Source: Bacillota bacterium (GTDB taxonomy: Bacteria; Armatimonadota; Hebobacteria; Hebobacterales; Hebobacteraceae). Taken from it: a DNA stretch of 8,513 nt. How positions within the stretch are numbered: the first letter of the stretch is position 1; each line of letters begins with the position of its first letter. Shown in pieces: positions 1 to 5,343 of this stretch. The stretch spans positions 1 through 8,513 of the forward strand of contig JAUVSA010000079.1 in NCBI GenBank assembly GCA_030597345.1, read 5' to 3'. The notes beneath the pieces are model-generated. The model was not told the origin of the DNA. It saw only the letters and a program-made list of their open reading frames with translations, and made no database searches. Position numbers and translations under genes: made by a program.

Positions 1-545
1 CGCATCGTCTGGCCCTTGTGGTTGCCGATGAGGAAGGCGAGGAGGTTGCGCTTCTGCAGCTCCCGGATCACGTGCACCGCGGTCTCCGTGTCCGGTGCCG
101 CACCGATGATTGCCGCGAATCCCGGCAGCCGCCCGTCCACAAGCTGGATGCCCAGCGTGCGCAGGATGGTGTCCGAGATGAAACCATGCCAGCCTTCCAG
201 TGGCTCATCTCCCTCCAGGTAGGCGATCGCCTTGATTAGCTCCTCCGCGAACAGCGTCGCCGCGCCCGCATCCAGCGCCGCCCCCAGATAGGGGAGCCAC
301 AGCTTCTCAGACGGCTCCTCGGACAGTAGTCCCTTGGCCGTCTCCACAATCTCCCGCGCCTGCCCCAGGGTTGACACCTCCAGCCCGAGCAGCGCATACG
401 ACATCGGCAGGAAGAAGGCGGTTTCCGGAAACTCCAGAGCCTGGCCCTCCCCGTGCTTTTCGATCGCGGCATCCAGCTTCTGCTCTGCCTCCGCCACGAT
501 TTGGTGTGATGCACGAACTGCAGCAGCCGCAACTATCTTAGACAC
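1..545 (-). CDS. acsB: Acetyl-CoA synthase (CODH/ACS beta subunit), N-terminal part, cut by window edge
   Basis: This is the start of the catalytic subunit that joins CO, a corrinoid-bound methyl group and CoA into acetyl-CoA in the cytoplasm. Only about 181 residues are present; the family is usually about 700 residues or more, and the Ni-Fe-S A-cluster domain lies beyond the window. The recognisable stretches are an N-terminus beginning SKIVAAAAVRASHQIV, then EFPETAFFLPMSYALLG, WLPYLGAALDAGAATLFAEE, GFISDTILRTLGIQLVDGRLP and VIRELQKRNLLAFLIGN. These match the bacterial ACS N-terminal domain that packs against CO dehydrogenase and carries the CO tunnel; archaeal CdhC lacks this domain. The start is a GTG, chosen because AAGGAG lies 9 bases upstream and the protein aligns from there. 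It follows metF by 30 bases, so the methyl branch and acetyl-CoA assembly appear co-transcribed. The identification is firm; nothing can be said of the active site. Confidence 0.93.
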   Translation of the reverse strand, partial: MSKIVAAAAVRASHQIVAEAEQKLDAAIEKHGEGQALEFPETAFFLPMSYALLGLEVSTLGQAREIVETAKGLLSEEPSEKLWLPYLGAALDAGAATLFAEELIKAIAYLEGDEPLEGWHGFISDTILRTLGIQLVDGRLPGFAAIIGAAPDTETAVHVIRELQKRNLLAFLIGNHKGQTM

Positions 546-554
546 TGAAACTCA

Positions 555-560
555 CTCCTT
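555..560 (-). promoter_or_regulatory. Ribosome binding site of acsB
   Basis: The minus strand reads AAGGAG here, 9 bases before a GTG codon. It decides the acsB start, because no ATG is available near the conserved N-terminus. Confidence 0.75.
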
Positions 561-575
561 CTGACGGTCGACGAC

Positions 576-1487
576 TCAGATGCCCGCCGCCTCCAACACA
601 GCCGGCACATGATGCCCCCACCCCAGCGGCATCAAGTGAATGCCCCGGCAGAGCGGCTTCAGTTCTCGTATCAGCCGCCCGGCAATATCGATGCTCGTCT
701 TCACCTTGAAGTCGCCCTTCTTCCCCTCCGCCTTTGCTGCCTTGTCCTTCTCCCCCGCCGCCGCCATTTCTTTGATCAACGCCTGCGGCACATTCACCCC
801 GGCCACGTTGGCGTTCATGTACCGCGCCATCCCCGCAGACTTCAGCAGCACGATCCCGGCCAGGATGGGCACGCCAACGTCCGACACCCGGTCCATAAAG
901 CGCGCAAGCGTATCAACGTCGTACACCGCCTGCGTCTGAACGAACCGCGCCCCCGCCCGCACCTTGTTGTGCAGCTTGTAGATCTGCGGCTCGACTGGAT
1001 CTGCCCCTGGTGTCACGATTGCCCCCAGGTACATATCCGTCGGCGTACTCTCCAGCTCATTCCCCCCAAGATCGCGCCCCTCGATCAACCCCTGCGCCGC
1101 CTGCAGCAGCGAAACCGAGTCCAGGTCGAAGACCGGCTTCGCCGCTACGTCATCCCCCAGCACGACGTGATCCCCGGTCAAACACAGCACACTGCGGACG
1201 CCAAGCGCATAGGCGCTCAGCAGCTCGCTCTGCAGAGCCAGCCGGTTGCGATCGCGGCACACCATCTGCAGGATGGGCTCGAGCTCCATCTGCTTCAGCA
1301 GCACACACGTCGCCAGCGAGCTAACCCGCATGCACGCCGCCTGCAAGTCGGTCACATTGATCCCATCCACCCTCCCGCGCAGCAGCTCCGCCTCATCTGT
1401 CACGTGCTCCATGTTCACGCCCTTCGGCGGCGCCACCTCACACGTCACCACGAACTTCTCTGACTCTACCGCTTCCCTCAAGCTCAT
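576..1487 (-). CDS. metF: 5,10-methylenetetrahydrofolate reductase, short catalytic form
   Basis: The protein reduces 5,10-methylene-THF to 5-methyl-THF with a bound flavin, the last folate step of the methyl branch. It has 303 residues and is a TIM-barrel catalytic domain without the regulatory C-terminal domain of eukaryotic enzymes. Visible motifs are CEVAPPKG with Glu17 (equivalent to the E. coli catalytic Glu28), GINVTDLQ, LCLTGDH with Asp107 (equivalent to E. coli Asp120), AKPVFDLDSV, GARFVQTQAVYD and GIVLLKSAGMARYMN. A Lys/Ala/Gly-rich segment at residues 244-259 looks like a low-complexity loop insertion before the last helices; the end, MPLGWGHHVPAVLEAAGI, is typical of the family. 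The ATG start lies 40 bases after the TGA that closes the MetV reading frame. In acetogens this short MetF pairs with MetV, which sits directly upstream here. Electrons probably arrive through MetV rather than directly from NAD(P)H. Confidence 0.95.
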   Translation of the reverse strand: MSLREAVESEKFVVTCEVAPPKGVNMEHVTDEAELLRGRVDGINVTDLQAACMRVSSLATCVLLKQMELEPILQMVCRDRNRLALQSELLSAYALGVRSVLCLTGDHVVLGDDVAAKPVFDLDSVSLLQAAQGLIEGRDLGGNELESTPTDMYLGAIVTPGADPVEPQIYKLHNKVRAGARFVQTQAVYDVDTLARFMDRVSDVGVPILAGIVLLKSAGMARYMNANVAGVNVPQALIKEMAAAGEKDKAAKAEGKKGDFKVKTSIDIAGRLIRELKPLCRGIHLMPLGWGHHVPAVLEAAGI

Positions 1488-1527
1488 CCGATCGCAGTCT
1501 CCCGTTCCTCGTCCAGAACCGCCTCCG

Positions 1528-2238
1528 TCAGGCGACCGAGTCTTCTGCCTCTTCCGCCACTACCTCCGGCGCCACCAGCTCCAGCGCCCAGAGGCTTGTC
1601 CGCCGACGCCGTCCTTCCGGCAGCATGTCCCGGAAGTTCCGCAGCGGCGGCATCTCCTTCAGGCGATCCGCCCGCCCCAGCTTTGCCAGCCGCTCGTATA
1701 TCTGCATCCACCCGCACGGCACCTCGGGGTCCACCTCACACATCCCGTCTTTCGGCCCCCCGCAGCTGCCGTACAGCAGCGACTTCGAGCACGCCGTGTA
1801 CGGACAGATCCCCGCCGTCTAGTCCAACACGCAGTTCCCGCACTCCGCGCACCTGGGCTCCGATCGCCAGAGCCCCGCGAAGCCTCCCACGTATATCGAG
1901 TTTGCGGCCGGATGCACCGGCTTCTCGACCCCTGCCGCCACTGTCTGCACCCCGACCCCACACGACATCACCAGTATCCCGTCAGCCGCTCCCACCGCTT
2001 CTATCTGCTGCATCAGCATCAGCGCCACCAGCCCCTGATTGCAGGCCATCTCCACTCGCGCGGTCCCGGCTACGGACTTCCCACTCTTCTCCAACCCCGC
2101 AACAGTCTCTGCCACGTGTTCCGGGTCCGATACTTGACACCCCGTCGCGCATCCATCGCAGGCCACCACAAATACTGTCTTGTCCTGCTCCAGAAAGCCC
2201 AGAATCTCCTCCATCGGCTTCAGCTCTGATGCGATCAT
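1528..2238 (-). CDS. metV: MetV, methylenetetrahydrofolate reductase partner subunit, interrupted by in-frame TAG
   Basis: MetV is the iron-sulfur partner of MetF in acetogens and relays electrons to its flavin. Read from ATG 2238, the frame gives 139 residues (CDGCATGC at 27-34, Cys66, SCGVGVQ, then CAECGNC at 130-136), then a TAG at codon 140. The same frame continues as TAGICPYTACSKSLLYGSCGG, then MCEVDPEVPCGWMQIYERL, to a TGA at 1528 (236 codons in all). Known MetV proteins have this cysteine-rich domain as one block, so the TAG splits a single domain: Cys130/133/136 before it, Cys145/150/159/167/175 after it. The cysteines, spacing and reading frame are preserved, with no frameshift. The start is supported by GAGGAG 8 bases upstream and an ATGA overlap with the protease gene. 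If TAG is a true stop, the 139-residue product would lack much of its cluster-binding domain, and a fragment restarting at ATG 1743 would miss three more cysteines. The full-length assignment is firm as to family. Whether it is expressed is unknown. Confidence 0.85.
1819..1821 (-). other. In-frame amber codon inside metV
   Basis: The minus strand reads TAG here, between GAC (Asp139) and ACG (Thr141), inside CVLD-x-TAGICP. From memory of the family, this position holds an ordinary, variable residue, and one base change from a sense codon such as CAG, GAG, AAG, TTG or TGG would produce it. TAG also ends fhs and folD in this window, so it is not globally a sense codon here. Confidence 0.85.
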
Positions 2239-2723
2239 ATCGGCCTCTCCTCACCGGCCACCATCCCTACCTCGGCCTGGAGACGTTCCGCCAGCCGGGG
2301 CAGAGACTCCGCCACCTGAGCCGACAGCTCCGTGCCCCATCCTGCCTCTGCCGGCTCGACTCCGTAGATGACAACCTCCCCCACTCGCACCCCCGCTTGC
2401 TGCAGCAGACCCAGCGCGTCCAGCAGGCCGTGCTCGTGCACCGAGAGCGCCGGCGCCGTTCGATCCGCCACTTCTCGCAGGGACAGCCGCGAGATCGTGC
2501 CCGGCTCCCGCCCGGCCCGCAGCGCATCTATTACTATCAGCTTCCCGATCTGGCGCCAGTGCGACAGCGCCTCATACACTGCCGTGCCCCCATCCACCAA
2601 TTCCACCCACTCGCCGAACTCCACCTCCGACAGGGCCCGCACTATGTGTACCCCGACCCCCTCATCCTGGCGGAGCAGGTTCCCCACGCCGAGCACGACG
2701 ACTGGGCTCATAGCACCCGACAT
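2235..2723 (-). CDS. [NiFe]-hydrogenase maturation endopeptidase (HyaD/HybD family)
   Basis: This protease trims the C-terminal peptide from the hydrogenase large subunit after the nickel site is loaded. With the start used here it has 162 residues, normal for the family. It shows LGVGNLLRQDEGVG near the N-terminus with Glu21, a VDGGT strand, IDAL with Asp66, and SVHEHGL with His96/His98. These correspond to the metal-contacting Glu16, Asp62 and His93 of E. coli HybD. The ATG at 2723 is chosen because GGAGG lies 7 bases upstream, which makes a 16-base overlap with the large-subunit gene. An alternative ATG at 2711 forms an ATGA overlap but has a weaker ribosome site, and both give a complete catalytic core. 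Its end overlaps the metV start (ATGA). Its presence directly after the large subunit suggests that the enzyme is matured and active. The general Hyp maturation genes are not in the window. Confidence 0.93.
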   Translation of the reverse strand: MSGAMSPVVVLGVGNLLRQDEGVGVHIVRALSEVEFGEWVELVDGGTAVYEALSHWRQIGKLIVIDALRAGREPGTISRLSLREVADRTAPALSVHEHGLLDALGLLQQAGVRVGEVVIYGVEPAEAGWGTELSAQVAESLPRLAERLQAEVGMVAGEERPI

Positions 2724-4276
2724 CGCGCTACCTCCCTGCCCCGCGGCGTCAGCATATGTACCGAGCAGGCCAGGCACGGATCGAACGACCGCACTATCCG
2801 CACCACCTCGAACGGGTTCTCGGGATCGCGCACGCGTGTCCCTATCAAAGCCTGCTCGATTGGGCCGGGCTTGCCCTCATCGTCCTGCGGCGATGCGTTC
2901 CAGGTCGTGGGTACGACCAGTTGATAGCGGGCGAGCTTCTGCTCGCGGATCTCCGCCCAATGCCCCAACGCACCGCGCGGCCCTTCGGTCAGCCCCATGC
3001 CGCTGCCGGACTCGGGCGGCTCCCGCCACTCACACACCGGCTCGCCCGGGCGCAGCTCCATCGCCCAGTCTGCCATCGCCTTCGCCAGCCGCCGCGTTTC
3101 CAGCGCCCGGGCCGCGTGGCGGCCCAACACCGAGAAGAGCGCCTCCGGCCCGGCGTTGAACCGGGAGAGGACGCCATCCACGTCATTCTTCACCGCGGCA
3201 TCGCCGCTTGCGTACGCCACCAGCGTGCGCGCCAGCGGCCCCACCTCATACGCCTCTCCCTCGTACCGCGGCGCCTTGATCCAGGAGTATCCGGCCTCCT
3301 TCTCGGGTGCGGGCACTGTCTCGCCCTCCGCCGGGCGCCGCCCCGTGGTCGTATCATCGTACCACGAATGTCGTACATGCTCGTCGATCTTGCTGGCATC
3401 CACCGGCTTCAGCTTCAGATCGGCAGCGACCCGCCCCGATGGGAAGAATCGCTGTCGCTTGAGCAGCTCCGTCTCCTCTGTCTCCAGCTCGATACCACCG
3501 TAGGACAGCCACCGCCGGACACCGGCGCCTATCTCGAAGTAGTCGCCGTACGACTCCGCCACCGTGAGCACATCCGGAAGATAGACCTCGCCAATGAACC
3601 GCCGCAGCACCTCCAGCCTCGACAGAAATGCGGCGATCTTGTCCGCCGTGGGTGTCTCGGTACATCCCCCGACTACAATCCCTACTTGGTGCGGCATCTT
3701 ACCCCCGAACACCGACAGCATCTCGTGCGCCGTCCGCCGCGCATCGAGGGCCTGCACGTAGTGCGAGGCAGCCTGCTGGTTGGCCTTCTTGGACAGGCGA
3801 TAATCGCCTTCATACCTGGGCATGAACGGGGCAAGCTCCCCCCGCTTGATGAAATCTCGCAGGCTGTTCAGCCGATCATCCGCACCTTCGTAGTCCGCCG
3901 CCGCCGCCACATCAACGAAATCCAGCGCCGCCAGATGGTAGAAATGCAGGATATGCGACTGCAGGAAGTTCGCCCCCAACATCAGGTTCCGCATCACTCG
4001 GGCATTGTGGGGGATGCTGCCGTCTACTCCGAAGGCCGCATCCAGACAGAGCGCCGACGCCGTCGCGTGCACCACCGGACAGACCCCACACACGCGCTGA
4101 GACAGCAGCGTCGCGTCCCGCGGGTCCCGGTTCAGCAGCATTAGCTCGAAGCCGCGGAAGAGCTGCCCCGAACAGCGCGCCTCCTTTACCTCGCCGTTCT
4201 CGACGACTACTTCTACCTTCAGATGCCCCTCAATCCGTGTGATCGGGTCAATCGAGATGGTCTGCTGTTCAGGCAT
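2708..4276 (-). CDS. [NiFe]-hydrogenase large (catalytic) subunit
   Basis: This subunit holds the Ni-Fe(CN)2CO centre and splits or forms H2. It has 522 residues. The N-terminal motif ITRIEGHLKVEV contains the conserved Glu16; RVCGVCPVVH supplies Cys63 and Cys66, and SFDPCLACSVH supplies Cys501 and Cys504. All four nickel ligands are cysteines; the codon for Cys501 is TGC, so this is not a selenoprotein. The predicted protease cut is after His507, removing a 15-residue tail (MLTPRGREVARCRVL). The motifs fit group 1-like uptake hydrogenases; a precise subgroup needs a phylogeny. The gene starts 3 bases after the small-subunit stop and overlaps the protease gene at its end, so the three form one transcriptional and maturation unit. 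There is no membrane segment or signal peptide. Confidence 0.95.
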   Translation of the reverse strand: MPEQQTISIDPITRIEGHLKVEVVVENGEVKEARCSGQLFRGFELMLLNRDPRDATLLSQRVCGVCPVVHATASALCLDAAFGVDGSIPHNARVMRNLMLGANFLQSHILHFYHLAALDFVDVAAAADYEGADDRLNSLRDFIKRGELAPFMPRYEGDYRLSKKANQQAASHYVQALDARRTAHEMLSVFGGKMPHQVGIVVGGCTETPTADKIAAFLSRLEVLRRFIGEVYLPDVLTVAESYGDYFEIGAGVRRWLSYGGIELETEETELLKRQRFFPSGRVAADLKLKPVDASKIDEHVRHSWYDDTTTGRRPAEGETVPAPEKEAGYSWIKAPRYEGEAYEVGPLARTLVAYASGDAAVKNDVDGVLSRFNAGPEALFSVLGRHAARALETRRLAKAMADWAMELRPGEPVCEWREPPESGSGMGLTEGPRGALGHWAEIREQKLARYQLVVPTTWNASPQDDEGKPGPIEQALIGTRVRDPENPFEVVRIVRSFDPCLACSVHMLTPRGREVARCRVL

Positions 4277-4279
4277 CGC

Positions 4280-5227
4280 TCAGACTTCCTCCGCACGCTG
4301 CGGCCTCGGTACCGCTGTTAGCTGGCCCGTTTCCTCCCGTGCGATCCGGGGCAGTTCCTCCAGCCCAATCTTCTTGTAGATCGGACAGGAGATATCCGGG
4401 AAGAACGGCTCCACACAACCGTGACAGGGCGACCCGGCTCCAACGCACCAGTTCACCCCGCCGTTGAACTGTCGCTCCGGGCAGTCCGCGTGCGTCCACG
4501 GCCCCTTGCACCCCAGTTCGTACAGACATCCAGGCTCACCCGCCGCCTTCGCAAACTTGTGCGCCTCGAATTCACCTCGCCGCGGACATAGATCGTGCAG
4601 GAGTCGCCCGAAGAATCGCTTCGGCCGCCCCGCCGCGTCCAGATCCTCGGGCCCCGGCAGCCCGAACAGCAGGGCCTGGGCCACCGTGCCTGTGAACCAG
4701 TCCGGATGCGGCGGACACCCTGGGACGTTTATCACCGCCTTCTCAATCCCGGCTTGTCTCAACGCCTCAGAGATGCTCACGCACCCGCTGGGATTGGGCG
4801 CCGCCGCGTGCATTCCCCCGTACGCCGCGCACGTGCCCAGCGCCACTATGGCAGAAGCATTCCGCGCCAGTTCCAGCGCCCGCTCGTGCATCGTTGTGTG
4901 AGCGCCCTTCTTCGCGGTTCGCCGCCGTGCGGCACGGCCGAAGAGCCCCCCGGCCGCGGTCGGCAGGGCCCCGTCCACCACCAGCAGGTACCCCTCCTTC
5001 GCCTCCTCTGCCGCCGCCAGGACCTCCAGCGCCACCTCACCCGACGCCGCCATGATCGTCGGCTGGAAACGAAGATTGACGTGGTGTCCCGGCGCAAGCT
5101 GATCCACGATCAAGTCGCGGAGTGTCGGCGCTACCCCATTGAGCACGGACACCACACATCCCGAGCAGGCCGAGGCCTGAAACCAGATCGCCGGATGCTC
5201 AGCTATGCCTTCCGATCTCTCCATCAT
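4280..5227 (-). CDS. [NiFe]-hydrogenase small (iron-sulfur) subunit, cytoplasmic form
   Basis: This subunit carries electrons from the Ni-Fe site through three Fe-S clusters. It has 315 residues. The proximal-cluster cysteines are Cys21 and Cys24 (ACSGCVVS), Cys133 (GTCAAYGG) and Cys171 (PGCPPHPDW). The distal cluster is His211, Cys214, Cys234 and Cys240 (HDLC, GCLYELGC). The medial cluster uses Cys249, Cys268 and Cys271, plus Cys261 in NWCVGAG where Desulfovibrio enzymes with a [3Fe-4S] medial cluster have proline. The N-terminus has no twin-arginine signal, and an in-frame TGA lies at 5234-5236, just before the ATG, so no longer N-terminus is possible. There is no C-terminal membrane anchor. 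The enzyme is therefore probably soluble and cytoplasmic, unlike typical group 1 periplasmic enzymes. The N-terminal motif and the extra cysteine resemble [NiFeSe]-type small subunits. No cytochrome b, diaphorase or HdrA gene accompanies it; the next enzyme genes downstream are metV and metF. Confidence 0.95.
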   Translation of the reverse strand: MMERSEGIAEHPAIWFQASACSGCVVSVLNGVAPTLRDLIVDQLAPGHHVNLRFQPTIMAASGEVALEVLAAAEEAKEGYLLVVDGALPTAAGGLFGRAARRRTAKKGAHTTMHERALELARNASAIVALGTCAAYGGMHAAAPNPSGCVSISEALRQAGIEKAVINVPGCPPHPDWFTGTVAQALLFGLPGPEDLDAAGRPKRFFGRLLHDLCPRRGEFEAHKFAKAAGEPGCLYELGCKGPWTHADCPERQFNGGVNWCVGAGSPCHGCVEPFFPDISCPIYKKIGLEELPRIAREETGQLTAVPRPQRAEEV

Positions 5228-5343
5228 TGCTCTTCATCCCGTAGGAGCGACATTCTTCTCCCCATCCTCTCCTGTAGGGCGGACCTAGCCACATGCCCGC
5301 CGCCGTGCGTAGCCGCCACCCTCTGCAGTGGCCCACTCTTGCT
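5228..5343 (-). other. Longest intergenic gap in the operon (folD to hydrogenase)
   Basis: These 116 bases separate the folD stop from the hydrogenase small-subunit start; every other junction is 40 bases or less or an overlap. I see no clear -35/-10 pair and no stem followed by a T-run. The plus strand holds two similar segments, GTAGGAGCGACATTC (5241-5255) and GTAGGGCGGACC (5274-5285), which may be traces of a dispersed intergenic repeat. The gap could host a secondary promoter or mark where the hydrogenase genes were inserted. Confidence 0.5.

Noticed and set aside
236..532. A 98-codon minus-strand frame at the acsB start
   Set aside because: It overlaps acsB out of frame and consists of Arg/Trp/Ser-rich sequence with no recognisable domain; the acsB frame is clearly the coding one.
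1484..1717. A minus-strand frame of 77 codons overlapping the end of metV
   Set aside because: It is in a different frame from the conserved MetV C-terminal sequence and is made of low-complexity Ala/Gly/Arg. It is a shadow of the real continuation.
1740..1818. A pyrrolysine-insertion-like hairpin after the metV TAG
   Set aside because: The GC-rich sequence allows several short pairings by eye, but none is clearly stable or specific, and bacterial Pyl insertion does not require a defined element.
2760..2780. Possible selenocysteine (UGA) at the nickel site, as in [NiFeSe] hydrogenases
   Set aside because: The small subunit looks NiFeSe-like, but the codon at the Sec position of DPCLAC is TGC, so the ligand is ordinary cysteine.
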